Shown: positions 27,363 through 36,564, numbered from the stretch's first letter. The stretch is 64,000 bases of DNA from Paenibacillus sanguinis 2301083 = DSM 16941 (GCF_000374825.1 NZ_KB895387.1:62001-126000); one strand, 5' to 3'. Translations and numbers: made by a program. Notes: generated by a model not told the origin, from the sequence alone.

Positions 27363-28512
27363 CGAACTTTAATTGTTCATAATGCGCAAGCGCTGCTTGA
27401 TGAATGGGATGATCGGCTTCCAGCCCCGTGTAGCGGCTCAGAGTTGCCGAGGCACCCGCTTCCTGCAATGAAGCCTGCAATTCTACAGCTTCCGGATCAT
27501 CAGCAGAGACAAACAACAGGGCCATGCCCATTGTTTTGGCCAAATGATCGTATCCAAGCTCATGCTCATATGCCTGCTTCGCCGGGGATACCAGGCGATC
27601 TCCGGCGGACAGCTTGCGGATCGGTGAACGGCCAACCCGCGAAACCTCATCCGTCAGTGCCGGATTTGCGAAACGCTCCAGAATCGTTTCAATGTAGGCC
27701 TGATGCTCGGTCTTCGAGAAGCCATGCTTGGCCACCAATACCGCTCCGGTCTCCGACAGCACCGAGCGTACATGCTGAACAACCTGCTCGTCGTTCATCG
27801 CCTCTTGAATGGTGGCATGGCCCTGCAAATATCCCTTATAAGCAGCCGAGCAATGGCCGGTATTTACCGTAAACAGCTTGCGTTCAATATAAGGCTCCAG
27901 ACGTTCAACGTAATGCACGCCCTCTACGCGATGAAACCCGGGGAACATCTGGGATTCGTCTACCGCCCACTCATAGAAGGGTTCGACTACCACCTGTAGG
28001 GGGTCTTCATGCTGCTGGAGGGGAACGATCCGGTCCACAGCTGCATCCGGAAAGGCTACATTCTCCTCGGCCCAACGCTGAGTATCCTCGTCCAGCCCGG
28101 CATAGACATGCTCCTTAAGCTGGGAACTGCCTCCGATGGCATTCTCGCACGCAATGATGTGCAGCTTCCCCTTTGCCCCATCTGCCTTGCGCAGAACAAG
28201 CCCTTCAGCGATGGTTCCGGCGATATGCTTCAGAATCGATACACCCACAGCCGTGGTCACCAGATCAGCTTCGGCAATCACTTGCGCCGCTTCAGCAGCA
28301 GCCCTCTTGCTATTGATTGCCGTTACACCGGTAACGATAACTGTCTCTTTCTGATCACTGGCCAATGTAACCGGATATTCCTTGCGCCGGGCCAGCTCCG
28401 AGACAAGTGTATCGTTCACATCTACGAAGCACACCTCATATCCCGAGCGTGATAGCAAGAGACCGATAAACCCTCTCCCAATATTTCCTGCACCGAAATG
28501 AACTGCCTTCAT
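27340..28512 (-). CDS. mtlD: Mannitol-1-phosphate 5-dehydrogenase
   Basis: Oxidises mannitol-1-phosphate to fructose-6-phosphate with NAD. It is a long-chain polyol dehydrogenase of 390 residues. The Rossmann motif HFGAGNIGRGFIG is at about 5-17, and the substrate/catalytic motif RKLFTVNTGHCSAAYKGY at about 211 with LSAGDRLVSPAKQA later. Its ATG overlaps the mtlF stop by four bases. The last eight codons, including the stop, lie within the end of the dispersed repeat, so the FKKSG tail probably comes from that insertion. It is the last gene of the mtl operon. Confidence 0.96.
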   Translation of the reverse strand: MKAVHFGAGNIGRGFIGLLLSRSGYEVCFVDVNDTLVSELARRKEYPVTLASDQKETVIVTGVTAINSKRAAAEAAQVIAEADLVTTAVGVSILKHIAGTIAEGLVLRKADGAKGKLHIIACENAIGGSSQLKEHVYAGLDEDTQRWAEENVAFPDAAVDRIVPLQQHEDPLQVVVEPFYEWAVDESQMFPGFHRVEGVHYVERLEPYIERKLFTVNTGHCSAAYKGYLQGHATIQEAMNDEQVVQHVRSVLSETGAVLVAKHGFSKTEHQAYIETILERFANPALTDEVSRVGRSPIRKLSAGDRLVSPAKQAYEHELGYDHLAKTMGMALLFVSADDPEAVELQASLQEAGASATLSRYTGLEADHPIHQAALAHYEQLKFEFKKSGL

Positions 28513-28946
28513 GCTTCCATTCCTCCTTCAAGGATGTCCGCAATCTGCTCTTCCGTTGTAGCATTCATAATGTGCTCCAGATTGGATTCATCCGTAAATA
28601 CCATAGCGACATTCGTTAATACTTCCATATGATCTCCACCCGCAGCAGCGATGCCGATGACGATGAACGCCGGCTCATCTCCGCCAAAATCGACTCCTTC
28701 CGGGAAGCGTACTACAGACAGCCCTGTGGACGAAATTAGCGATTTCGCTTCCTTGGTGCCGTGAGGGATGGCTAGCCCTCCGCCCATATAGGTAGAAACG
28801 ATTTCTTCACGTTCAAGCATCTTATCAACGTATTCTGCTGTGACATGACCTGCTTGAACAAGCAGATTGCCTGCCATGCGAATCGCTTCATATTTATCTT
28901 TGGCTTGACCATTCAGGATAATTTTCTCTTTAGACAGTAGTTTCAT
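28509..28946 (-). CDS. mtlF: Mannitol PTS enzyme IIA
   Basis: Phosphotransfer protein of 145 residues that takes phosphate from HPr and passes it to the IIB domain of MtlA. The phosphorylated His is in MGGGLAIPHGTKEAK at about 65, and the flanking IGIAAAGGDHMEVL supplies the second conserved His. The ATG at 28946 follows AAAGGAGAG; the frame runs on upstream without a site. It is encoded separately from IICB and overlaps mtlD by ATGA. Confidence 0.95.
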   Translation of the reverse strand: MKLLSKEKIILNGQAKDKYEAIRMAGNLLVQAGHVTAEYVDKMLEREEIVSTYMGGGLAIPHGTKEAKSLISSTGLSVVRFPEGVDFGGDEPAFIVIGIAAAGGDHMEVLTNVAMVFTDESNLEHIMNATTEEQIADILEGGMEA

Positions 28947-29008
28947 TGCAGCTCTCTCCTTTGTTATGTCAGTTCCTATCAAGGCAAATCCTTGGTGAAG
29001 CAGTTAAA

Positions 29009-29050
29009 GGGGTTGTTCAAAAAGTCGTCTTTCCCAGGACGGAGTTGTTC
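29009..29050 (+). repeat. Dispersed repeat, copy 2
   Basis: Same core as copy 1 (TTCAAAAAGTCGTC, then TTCCCAGGACGGAGTTGTTC), lying between mtlF and mtlR. Its end touches the mtlR stop codon at 29049-29051. Confidence 0.8.
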
Positions 29051-31157
29051 AGATGTGCTCAAAATAGTCTAGCAGCTCTGAAGCCAGAAAATTGCGAATA
29101 TCCTCACATCTCCCCGTCTCCAGCAGTTCGATTAGCTCCGGATTTAATAGCATCGCACTAATCTCGCTAAGCACCTCCAGGCTTTCATGAGGCAATTGGC
29201 GCGGGGCGAGCATGAACAGAATCGCACCAACCTCAGTATCTCCATCCAGCAGTACAGGCTCGCTTAAACGGCACAATGCCAGCGAACGGCAATTAACGAA
29301 GCGGGTACGAGTATGAAATAGTGCGAGGGATGTACCCGGAATAACCTGACTTGCCATCTTCTCCCGTTCAAGCAGACGGTCCGTCACCGCCTGCACATCC
29401 GCCAAAAGAGTTATTTTCTCCGATTCAGGCAGGCTAGTGGACAGAGATATAGCGGCAACCCGGCTCATTTCTTCCAGAGCCGCCGTTATCGTCTCACGCA
29501 GCGAATGGCTTGCATTCTCCAGCTCAATGACTACAAATTGCCGAAGTAGACTGACCACTTCATTTAAAGAGGCCGTTAACCCTTGCAGCTTTTCAAACGC
29601 CCGGGATTGAACCGGCTGCTCTGGTTCAGGCACAGGCTTTCGGGATTTCAACGTCGTGTCTTGAACATATTGCAGCAGATGTGTGCGGTCCTCCTCCGTC
29701 AACAAGGGACTCAGCTTGACGTAACGATCCGCGGGCAATGGCAGATCGATGGTAGAGATGATCAAATCATAATCTTCCTCCGGCAGCCGCTTGGCCTCGT
29801 ACCATGATACATTACCCATAACTTCAATCTGCGGCATCTCTTTGGCTAAACGGGTGGCTAGCAATTTGGAAGAGCTTAGACCGCTGGAGCAGACCAAAAT
29901 GGCCCGAACATTGCGCCCTAACTGATTCAACCGCTCAATGGAGGCTCCAAAGTGCATGACCAGAAAGCCAATCTCCTCATCCGGCACTTCCAGATCGGCA
30001 ATGCTCTCGTTCATCGCCTCGCGCACGATGTTGAACAACTCTTCATAATCCTTGCGAATCGCTCCAAGCAGCGGGTTGCGGATTCGCGAGCCTTCGCGGA
30101 TTCGTTTGAAGGCCGAACCCATATGCTCCAATAGCCCACTGCCAAGCAAACGATCCTCCTGGAACGGAATTCCCGTTCGCTTGACAACATTCTCGGTCAA
30201 ACGGTAGACGGTGTCCACCAGCTCCAAGTCCGCTTGCACAAGATCCGGAGAGGCATCCCTCGCTCGATTAAACAAATGAATAATATAGCCTATCTCTTCA
30301 GGGGGAAAACGAAGTGACAGCTTCTCCCCCAAGCTCCGGGCAAAGCGGACCGTCTCACTGTCATCCCGTTCATTCCCCGTTGCAGAAGCAGATTCACCCT
30401 GATCTTCCACAAAAATTCCCGCCTTCATCCGATTAATGCATACCGAGAGATGGATCAATAGCTCCGTATAGGCATTCTCGGACAAATGCTCCGTCCATTC
30501 CCAATTCATTTCCCACAATGTATTCTCTACCGTCATCAGATTGTGGGTTCCGATGATAGCTAACAGCTTGGAGATGGCGGATGAGCCCTGGCTCTCCAAC
30601 GATCCTCCGATCAGATCGGAGTAATCCAAATGGTCAACCGCCAGTTGGCATAGGGCATCGCGCTTGTCGTATTCCTTACCCGAAAGCTCAACCCCATACC
30701 CTCTGCGGCGCACCAAATCCAGATGGAACCGCCTAACCCAAGGCTCTACCTCGTCCAAATCATTGCTCACGGTCGCTACCGTTACCTTCAAGCTATGGGC
30801 TAATGCAAACAGCTTGCACGGCTCGCGCTCTTCCAGCAGACGGCAAATAAGCCAAATCTTTCGATCTTCTCCGGAATAATCGCTGGGGTTATCCACCAGC
30901 AGCAGCCTTCTGGCCTCTTGCAGCCGCTCTCCCTCATCATTGCCGCCGGAGTCACTCCACACCGAGATGCCGGTACCGGATTTACGGTGAAGCACCAGGC
31001 CAAAGAAGGCAAGAATTTTCTCAATTTCGTCCAGCTCCCGATGGACGGTTCTGACGCTAACGTTGATTTCCGCAGCAATTTCCGCCGCAGTCATTCCGTT
31101 CTTGCGTCCGAGGAGGAGAATGAGGATTTGCTTTTGCCGTGCGGTCACCTTCCTCAT
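29049..31157 (-). CDS. mtlR: Mannitol operon activator MtlR (PRD-type)
   Basis: PTS-regulated transcription activator of 702 residues. Order of domains: N-terminal winged HTH (about 1-60, RQKQILILLLGRKNGMTAAEI) and a second HTH_Mga-type segment; PRD1 (about 185-290) and PRD2 (about 300-405) with His targets for PTS phosphorylation, such as IGYIIHLFNRA and EIGFLVMHFGASIERL. A EIIB-Gat-like domain with CSSGLSSSKLLATRL (about 425) and a C-terminal EIIA-like domain with LFHTRT near 590 follow. GGAGGGA precedes the ATG. It lies inside the operon between mtlA and mtlF, so it is probably self-amplified. Confidence 0.94.
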   Translation of the reverse strand: MRKVTARQKQILILLLGRKNGMTAAEIAAEINVSVRTVHRELDEIEKILAFFGLVLHRKSGTGISVWSDSGGNDEGERLQEARRLLLVDNPSDYSGEDRKIWLICRLLEEREPCKLFALAHSLKVTVATVSNDLDEVEPWVRRFHLDLVRRRGYGVELSGKEYDKRDALCQLAVDHLDYSDLIGGSLESQGSSAISKLLAIIGTHNLMTVENTLWEMNWEWTEHLSENAYTELLIHLSVCINRMKAGIFVEDQGESASATGNERDDSETVRFARSLGEKLSLRFPPEEIGYIIHLFNRARDASPDLVQADLELVDTVYRLTENVVKRTGIPFQEDRLLGSGLLEHMGSAFKRIREGSRIRNPLLGAIRKDYEELFNIVREAMNESIADLEVPDEEIGFLVMHFGASIERLNQLGRNVRAILVCSSGLSSSKLLATRLAKEMPQIEVMGNVSWYEAKRLPEEDYDLIISTIDLPLPADRYVKLSPLLTEEDRTHLLQYVQDTTLKSRKPVPEPEQPVQSRAFEKLQGLTASLNEVVSLLRQFVVIELENASHSLRETITAALEEMSRVAAISLSTSLPESEKITLLADVQAVTDRLLEREKMASQVIPGTSLALFHTRTRFVNCRSLALCRLSEPVLLDGDTEVGAILFMLAPRQLPHESLEVLSEISAMLLNPELIELLETGRCEDIRNFLASELLDYFEHI

Positions 31158-31238
31158 TATCTGTCCCTCCTAAAATAGACGCAAAACACCGGCGAAATAG
31201 TTCGCCAGTGTTCTGCCCCTCAATTGTAACTGGCGCAA

Positions 31239-32675
31239 TTAACCTTTCAGTCGTTCAACCAGTTCATCATATTTGGGACTCTTCAAGAAGTTATCGATGG
31301 AAATATGCTCTGCGTCCGGTTTGTTGGCTATCGCACGTTCCGTTAATGTTTTTTGCGTAATGACGATGTCGGCATCCGCAGGGATTTCGCTAACTGCGGA
31401 ATTGACGACCGTGATGTTAATGCCGGCATCCTGCAGTTTCTTTCTCAGGACCGAAGCTCCCATGGCACTCGAGCCCATCCCGGCATCACAAGAAAATACG
31501 ATTTTGTTCACGTTCTGTTTCTGAACACCTGTCGTTGCTGCGGATGCAGCAGCTTCACTTTTCACTCCTGCCGCTTTCATTTCCTTCATTTTGGCCGATG
31601 CTTCATCCAAATCCATTTCTTCGTCATTTTGCTTGCCCGTCTTGAGCAACAGAGCGGCTACAACGAAGGAAGCAATTGTCGCAGTGAGCACACCGCTGAA
31701 CATTGGCAGGAACCCGCCTCTTGGTGTCATGGCGATATAAGCGAAGATACTGCCTGGCGAAGGTGAACCGGACAGGGCTGCACCAGTCAGTTGGAACGTA
31801 AACGTACCCACCACACCACCAGCAATAGCTGCCAGGATCAATACAGGTTTCATCAAAATGTACGGGAAGTAGATTTCGTGAATGCCGCCCAGGAAGTGGA
31901 TAATGACTGCACCAGGTGCAGATTGTTTTGCTGAACCGCGACCTACCAGCCAGTAAGCAAGCAGGATGCCAAGGCCAGGACCCGGGTTGGATTCAAGCAT
32001 GAACAACATCGATTTGCCTACGCGAGCAACTTCTTCTGCTGCGATTGGCGTAAGTACACCATGGTTAATCGCATTATTCAGGAACAATACCTTCCCTGGC
32101 TCAATCAGCAGGTTGACCAATGGAATCAGTTTGGCCTGCATCAGGAAGTTAACGCCGGAAGACAACACTTGACTGATGCCTTGAACAAACGGTCCTACAC
32201 CGGCATAGGCACCCAGCGCCATAATCCCGCCGAAGATCCCGATCGAGAAGTTATTGACCAGCATTTCAAAGCCTGAACGAATTTTACCATCAATGGCTCT
32301 GTCAAACTGCTTCATTACCCATGCCGAAAGTGGGCCCACAATCATTGCTCCAAGGAACATCGGAATGTCTGCCCCGACAATAACCCCCATCGTGACGATG
32401 GCACCGGTAACCGCACCCCGCTTGCCGTGAATCATTTGCCCACCTGTATAACCGATCAACAGTGGCAGTAGGTATTTGATCATCGGATCAACCAGCTTAG
32501 CCAAATATTCACTTGGAATCCAGCCGGTTGGAATGAAGAGGGCGGTGATTAACCCCCAGGCGATAAATGCACCTATGTTCGGCATTACCATGCCGCTAAG
32601 CGCACGTCCAAACTGCTGTACTCTGACCCGGACTCCGCCAGAACCTGTTCTCTCTTTCGTTTGTGCTATAGCCAT
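31239..32675 (-). CDS. mtlA: Mannitol PTS enzyme IICB
   Basis: Membrane permease plus IIB phosphotransfer domain, 478 residues, importing mannitol as mannitol-1-phosphate. The IIC part (about 20-345) has several membrane segments and the motifs NIGAFIAWGLITALFIPTG, NNAINHGVLTPIA and the HFLGGIHEIYFPY loop. A linker of charged residues (about 350-385) leads to IIB, with the phosphorylated Cys in FSCDAGMGSSAMGASVL at about 394. IIA is supplied by mtlF. AAGGAGG precedes the ATG. It is the first gene of the operon, with a promoter overlapping a cre site about 80 bases upstream. Confidence 0.96.
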   Translation of the reverse strand: MAIAQTKERTGSGGVRVRVQQFGRALSGMVMPNIGAFIAWGLITALFIPTGWIPSEYLAKLVDPMIKYLLPLLIGYTGGQMIHGKRGAVTGAIVTMGVIVGADIPMFLGAMIVGPLSAWVMKQFDRAIDGKIRSGFEMLVNNFSIGIFGGIMALGAYAGVGPFVQGISQVLSSGVNFLMQAKLIPLVNLLIEPGKVLFLNNAINHGVLTPIAAEEVARVGKSMLFMLESNPGPGLGILLAYWLVGRGSAKQSAPGAVIIHFLGGIHEIYFPYILMKPVLILAAIAGGVVGTFTFQLTGAALSGSPSPGSIFAYIAMTPRGGFLPMFSGVLTATIASFVVAALLLKTGKQNDEEMDLDEASAKMKEMKAAGVKSEAAASAATTGVQKQNVNKIVFSCDAGMGSSAMGASVLRKKLQDAGINITVVNSAVSEIPADADIVITQKTLTERAIANKPDAEHISIDNFLKSPKYDELVERLKG

Positions 32676-32750
32676 AAAGAGAAGCCTCCTTAGAATGATG
32701 TACGGACCATCAACAATCTTGATTTGTATGACTACCGTGTTTCTATACTC

Positions 32751-32779
32751 ATCCTAATTCAAAGCGCTTTCTTTCTCAA
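32751..32779 (-). promoter_or_regulatory. Promoter of the mtl operon
   Basis: TTGAGA (32779-32774), 17 bases, TAGGAT (32756-32751). The imperfect -10 fits an activator-dependent promoter. Confidence 0.6.
32759..32772 (-). promoter_or_regulatory. cre site (CcpA operator) in the mtl promoter
   Basis: AGAAAGCGCTTTGA closely fits the palindromic cre core TGAAAGCGCTTTCA. It sits between the -35 and -10 boxes, so CcpA binding should block transcription when glucose is present. Confidence 0.75.
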
Positions 32780-32845
32780 TCAAATCAAAATACGGTTTCG
32801 TCATGATCATTGTTGACAACATTTGAGAAGCAGCTCCCCCATGTA

Positions 32846-32892
32846 ATAAAAAAGCTGTCCTCTCTATTTATGTAATAAAATAGGGGACAGCT
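32846..32892 (-). terminator. Terminator of the desulfurase gene cluster
   Basis: AGCTGTCC (32853-32860) with GGACAGCT (32885-32892) plus inner CTATTT/AAATAG pairing, then a seven-base T run on the minus strand. Confidence 0.88.
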
Positions 32893-32927
32893 TCTGGCAT
32901 TTCTGCCGATCACAATGAATAACTATA

Positions 32928-33140
32928 TTACGAGGATGCATGCATTTGCGGAAAATCCTGTACCATTTCCTCACCGAAGAACAGGTCGTCCAGGGAACTG
33001 AGCGTACCGTCCTCTTCCACCTGGTAGACGGACATTTTGTCTCCGTTTACCGTCAATTCAATAAAGCAACCCCAGCAGTAAAATTGATGGGAACCAATCT
33101 TCCCAATATCCTTGGAGTTGCAATTTGGACATTTCATCAT
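32928..33140 (-). CDS. Small zinc-ribbon-like protein
   Basis: 70-residue protein of unknown function. MKCPNCNSKDIGKIG followed by FYCWGCFIEL gives two CxxC pairs about 15 residues apart, a clear zinc-ribbon or rubredoxin-like knuckle. The rest is acidic (FFGEEMVQDFP). It is the last gene of the cluster desulfurase, PRC-barrel protein, zinc protein, 28 bases behind the PRC gene, with a terminator after it. Similar small CxxC proteins stand next to alaS/yrrD in other Bacillales as far as I recall. Confidence 0.75.
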   Translation of the reverse strand: MMKCPNCNSKDIGKIGSHQFYCWGCFIELTVNGDKMSVYQVEEDGTLSSLDDLFFGEEMVQDFPQMHASS

Positions 33141-33168
33141 CCATTTATCACCTATCCATCAACAGAAT

Positions 33169-33672
33169 TCATGGTTTTTCAAGCAGCTCTTCGCTGCTGG
33201 CGGGGACCATGATTACACTTTCCCCACGAGTCATTTCCGGTGTGAAAGGCAATAGCTTGCGCCCTTCCAGCAAATCGGTGAAAAACCCGTCACTAATTTC
33301 AATCCCAGTAATTGTGTTTCCCAATTCATGCTCAAAATAAACATCCGTCATATAACCTAGCTGGATTCCGTCCTCGGTCAGAACGGGTAATTCCTTCAAC
33401 TTGATGTTTCCTGTCAAGAAGGTGTTCTGTATATTCTCAGCCTTCCATCTACGGATGGCCTGTTGATTACGAATCATAACCGCATCTTCCCCATACGCGA
33501 CAATTTCTTCCCAGAGCACCACCTTGACGGAGGAACTCCACCGCAGGCGATTCTCTAGTTGAATGCCTGCAATCGACCAATCATTATTCAGCATCATGTC
33601 GATGACTTTCCCCACCTGTTTGCCCTGATCTATATCAAAGACAGCCAGGCCGATCATTTCCTGCATTCTCAT
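33169..33672 (-). CDS. yrrD: PRC-barrel domain protein (YrrD-like)
   Basis: About 167 residues with two PRC-barrel domains, beta-barrel modules found in RimM and photosynthetic reaction centres; the cellular role of YrrD is not known. The first barrel is about 1-75 (GLAVFDIDQGKQVGKVIDMM) and the second about 85-160 (LKELPVLTEDGIQLGYMTDVYFE, LEGRKLLPF). The ATG at 33672 is taken as start; AGGGAG lies a little far upstream, and the frame extends 27 codons further without a better site. It begins about 100 bases after the cysteine desulfurase gene. Confidence 0.82.
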   Translation of the reverse strand: MRMQEMIGLAVFDIDQGKQVGKVIDMMLNNDWSIAGIQLENRLRWSSSVKVVLWEEIVAYGEDAVMIRNQQAIRRWKAENIQNTFLTGNIKLKELPVLTEDGIQLGYMTDVYFEHELGNTITGIEISDGFFTDLLEGRKLLPFTPEMTRGESVIMVPASSEELLEKP

Positions 33673-33771
33673 GGCGATAAGGACACTCCCTGCTGGGCAA
33701 ATGGTTGACGCGCAGGCAACTTGCATACCCTCCTTCCTCAAAATCGTCAGCATTCCGAAAAGAGTTGCCCA

Positions 33772-34923
33772 TTATTTCCTTCTACGGAGACGTTCCAGGA
33801 TGGTTCCAATTTTTTTAGCAACCTCATCAATTTCTTTCCTAGTATTACCCATTCCTACACTAAATCGAATCGCCGAACGCAAAAAAATTGTCGGAAGCTC
33901 CATAGCCTCCAGTACATGTGAAGGCTCAAGCGATCCCGACGTGCATGCCGAGCCGCTGGATGCAGCAATTCCCTCCATGTCCAAATTCATTAGCATTGTC
34001 TCCGAATCCACTTCCGGAAAGCTGATATTAACAATATGCGGCAACCGCTCGGCCGGATGACCGTTCACATGAAAGGCCTCACTTGGCAATTGGTCCTTCA
34101 ATCCCTCCAGCAATGCCGCTATCAACATACTCTCATGGTTGTTGCGGGCTGCCCGTTCCTCCACTGCCAGTTCCACTGCCTTGGCAAACCCGGCAACCCC
34201 CGCCATGTTCTCGGTTCCTGCACGCCGCTTTCTCTCCTGAAGCCCTCCATACTGAATCGGTTCCAGCAGTACGTCCTTGCGTACATAAAGAGCTCCTACG
34301 CCTTGAGGGCCATTTATTTTGTGCGACGAGAAGCTCATGAGGTCTACCGGAAGATCGTGACAGGCTATCGGAATGGAACCAAGCACCTGAACGGCATCTA
34401 CATGCAATAAAATTCCCCGTTCCCGGGTTATTTTCCCGATTTCGGCAATCGGTTGCAGCGTACCCACTTCATTATTTCCATACATGACGCTGACCAGAAT
34501 GGTATCGGGACGTATGGCCTCGGCCATCTGCTCAGGGTCAACTCTTCCCGTAGAGTCCACCGGCAGGTAGGTCACCTCGAAGCCCTTCTGTTCCAAATGC
34601 TCACAAGTATGAAGCACCGCATGATGTTCTACAGCCGATGTGATAATATGCCGTCCTTGAGCCTTGCGAGCCTCGGCTGCCCCAAATAGCGCGAGATTGT
34701 CGCTCTCCGTTCCGCCGCTGGTAAATACCAGTTCATCCGCGCGACAACCGATCCTTGTTGCGATAGCATCGCGTGCCCCGTTGACGAGACGCTTGGCTTC
34801 CCGCCCAAAATAATGAACACTTGAAGCATTGCCATATTGCTTGCCCATCACCTGCATCATCGTTGTCGCCACATCCGGGTGAATCGGCGTAGAAGCCGCA
34901 TGATCCAAATATATATGTTTCAT
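33772..34923 (-). CDS. iscS: Cysteine desulfurase (YrvO/IscS type)
   Basis: PLP enzyme of 383 residues that takes sulfur from cysteine and passes it as persulfide; in B. subtilis YrvO serves MnmA for tRNA 2-thiolation. The N-terminus IYLDHAASTPIHP is diagnostic. SFSSHKINGPQGVG near 201 holds the PLP Lys, ITSAVEHHAVLHT near 95 the ring-stacking His, and SSGSACTSGS near 322 the catalytic Cys. The second ATG (34923) has AAGGTGG at 9 bases, so it is preferred over the one two codons upstream. mnmA and cymR lie about 4 kb to the right, displaced by an MFS/TetR/CDF insertion. Confidence 0.94.
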   Translation of the reverse strand: MKHIYLDHAASTPIHPDVATTMMQVMGKQYGNASSVHYFGREAKRLVNGARDAIATRIGCRADELVFTSGGTESDNLALFGAAEARKAQGRHIITSAVEHHAVLHTCEHLEQKGFEVTYLPVDSTGRVDPEQMAEAIRPDTILVSVMYGNNEVGTLQPIAEIGKITRERGILLHVDAVQVLGSIPIACHDLPVDLMSFSSHKINGPQGVGALYVRKDVLLEPIQYGGLQERKRRAGTENMAGVAGFAKAVELAVEERAARNNHESMLIAALLEGLKDQLPSEAFHVNGHPAERLPHIVNISFPEVDSETMLMNLDMEGIAASSGSACTSGSLEPSHVLEAMELPTIFLRSAIRFSVGMGNTRKEIDEVAKKIGTILERLRRRK

Positions 34924-35277
34924 AGCCATTAACCACCTTAGTCAAGTTGCTGACAAATTTTGAGTGATTTCAATTCTATATTATTTTGAACAAAAAAACT
35001 ACTTATACCTTGTACATGTCTCTCATAGACACACTTTTTTAGTGTGTTTCTTCCTTGTGATTTCTCACGGGATATTTCGCCTGGTCCAACAGCTTGTTCG
35101 CTGCCCTGAATTGCAAGGCCATGGACAAGGACCTGGTTTAATTGCAAACAACGCCCTTCAAAAGCTCGCTTGGAGCCTTTGAAGGGCGTTCCCTGGTTAT
35201 TCCTTCCTATCCAGTATAGCATGACCAGGTTAGGTTTTGGGGCTTTGTTCTCACTTTTTGCACGTATGATCTTGTTC
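34924..35277. other. Gap between iscS and the MFS gene: two hairpins
   Basis: No convincing gene. A perfect hairpin ACACACT/AGTGTGT (35029-35047) and a 13-base stem (35150-35162 with 35178-35190) are present. On the minus strand the first transcribed stem follows the MFS stop and could end its transcript; the remainder would be the iscS leader. A 94-codon open frame here lacks a ribosome site and looks accidental. Confidence 0.5.
35150..35190 (-). terminator. Candidate terminator of the MFS gene
   Basis: Perfect 13-base stem AACGCCCTTCAAA with its complement, 15-base loop, about 90 bases after the MFS stop. The T run after it is weak, so it may instead be a leader structure. Confidence 0.45.
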
Positions 35278-36507
35278 TTACGATTGAGTCTCAGCCTGCT
35301 GAGCTGCCGAACTGGCTTGAAGTGCTGCCTTGTTAGGTCTTAGTGCCAGCACAAAGCATAAGATCAGCACGATAGCCGCCGAAATATATGGATAGTTAAT
35401 ATCCATATCAAACAGGGCTCCCGCCACTAACGGTCCGGCAATATTTCCCAAGCTCGTATATGCGGAGTTTAGACCTGCCACATAGCCCTGCTGATCCCCT
35501 GCCATCTTCGATAGCTGGGTCCCCACCGCGGGGCGCAAAATATCGATGGACAGGAATACCAGGAACGTGACCAGAAAAATCAACCAGTAACGATGCACGA
35601 ACAGGGTTAACAAAATACACAAGCCCGCCGAAAGCAAAGTGACGGAGATAACCAGCTTCTCCCCAAATCGGTTGAGAATAGCGCCAAAGACGGTTGCTTG
35701 CACCACTGCGCCCGAGATTGAGCCAAAGGTCATAATCATGGCGATATCCCGCGGCGTGAAGCCAAACTTATGATCTACAAAGAGACCAAAGACCGTCTCA
35801 TAATTCGCCAGACCAAACGAAAGCACGAAAACGATAATCAAGCTGATAAAATAAGGCTGGCGATAAGAACGAGCGAGTTGTACAAACAAGTTCTCTTCCA
35901 CTCGTTTCGCCCCTTGTTTGTTATCTTGTTGATTACTTTGCTCACCAAGAGATTCTGGCAGCATAAAGCTGGTAACGATTGCTGCTACCAGCCCGGCAAC
36001 CGCTGCCGCATAGAAGGGGACCCGTATTCCGAACTCAGCGATATAACCGCCGATGCCGGGGCCAATAATAAAACCGGTTGTGATAGCGGCATTAATCAGC
36101 CCCATGCCTTTAGCCCGCTCTGCTCCCGTGGTCATATCTGCTGCATAGGCCATCACAGCTGGCATGATGAAGGCAGCGCCAACCCCCCCGAGCATTCTGG
36201 CTGCGAACAGAAACAATGGTGTGCTAGCCACGCCAAAAACCCACTCCGACAAGCCAAACACCAGCATCCCGGCAACGATAATTTTCTTTCGACCCAGCGA
36301 ATCCGACAATCGTCCGGCAAACGGTGAGAGTAATAGCTGAGTCAGCGAAAACGCCGCCACCAGCATACCCACCATACTGCCACTAATATGCAGTTCCGTC
36401 ATGTAGGTAGGCATGATAGGGATGACTAGTCCGATCCCCACAAAAACAAGAAAAATATTGAGCATCAACAGCAAAATAGCACCGTTATTGCGTAACAGTA
36501 AAGACAT
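35278..36507 (-). CDS. MFS multidrug efflux transporter
   Basis: Proton-coupled drug exporter of 409 residues with 12 predicted membrane segments, of the NorA/Bmr/Blt (DHA1) type. The motif A between segments 2 and 3 is GRLSDSLGRKKIIVAG at about 65, and motif C GLINAAITTGFIIGPGIGG at about 133 is typical of antiporters. The cytoplasmic loop in the middle (about 192-210) is charged. The gene is preceded by a TetR operator and lies head-to-tail behind its tetR-type gene, so the pair forms an inducible efflux unit. The substrate range cannot be read from the sequence. Confidence 0.92.
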   Translation of the reverse strand: MSLLLRNNGAILLLMLNIFLVFVGIGLVIPIMPTYMTELHISGSMVGMLVAAFSLTQLLLSPFAGRLSDSLGRKKIIVAGMLVFGLSEWVFGVASTPLFLFAARMLGGVGAAFIMPAVMAYAADMTTGAERAKGMGLINAAITTGFIIGPGIGGYIAEFGIRVPFYAAAVAGLVAAIVTSFMLPESLGEQSNQQDNKQGAKRVEENLFVQLARSYRQPYFISLIIVFVLSFGLANYETVFGLFVDHKFGFTPRDIAMIMTFGSISGAVVQATVFGAILNRFGEKLVISVTLLSAGLCILLTLFVHRYWLIFLVTFLVFLSIDILRPAVGTQLSKMAGDQQGYVAGLNSAYTSLGNIAGPLVAGALFDMDINYPYISAAIVLILCFVLALRPNKAALQASSAAQQAETQS

Positions 36508-36564
36508 GATGATTTCCTCCAGCTATTTTAAAATAATTGTATCTATAATATATCTATAACATAT

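Noticed and set aside
34938..35222. 94-codon minus-strand frame between the MFS gene and iscS
   Set aside because: No ribosome site, low-quality composition and it crosses two hairpins.
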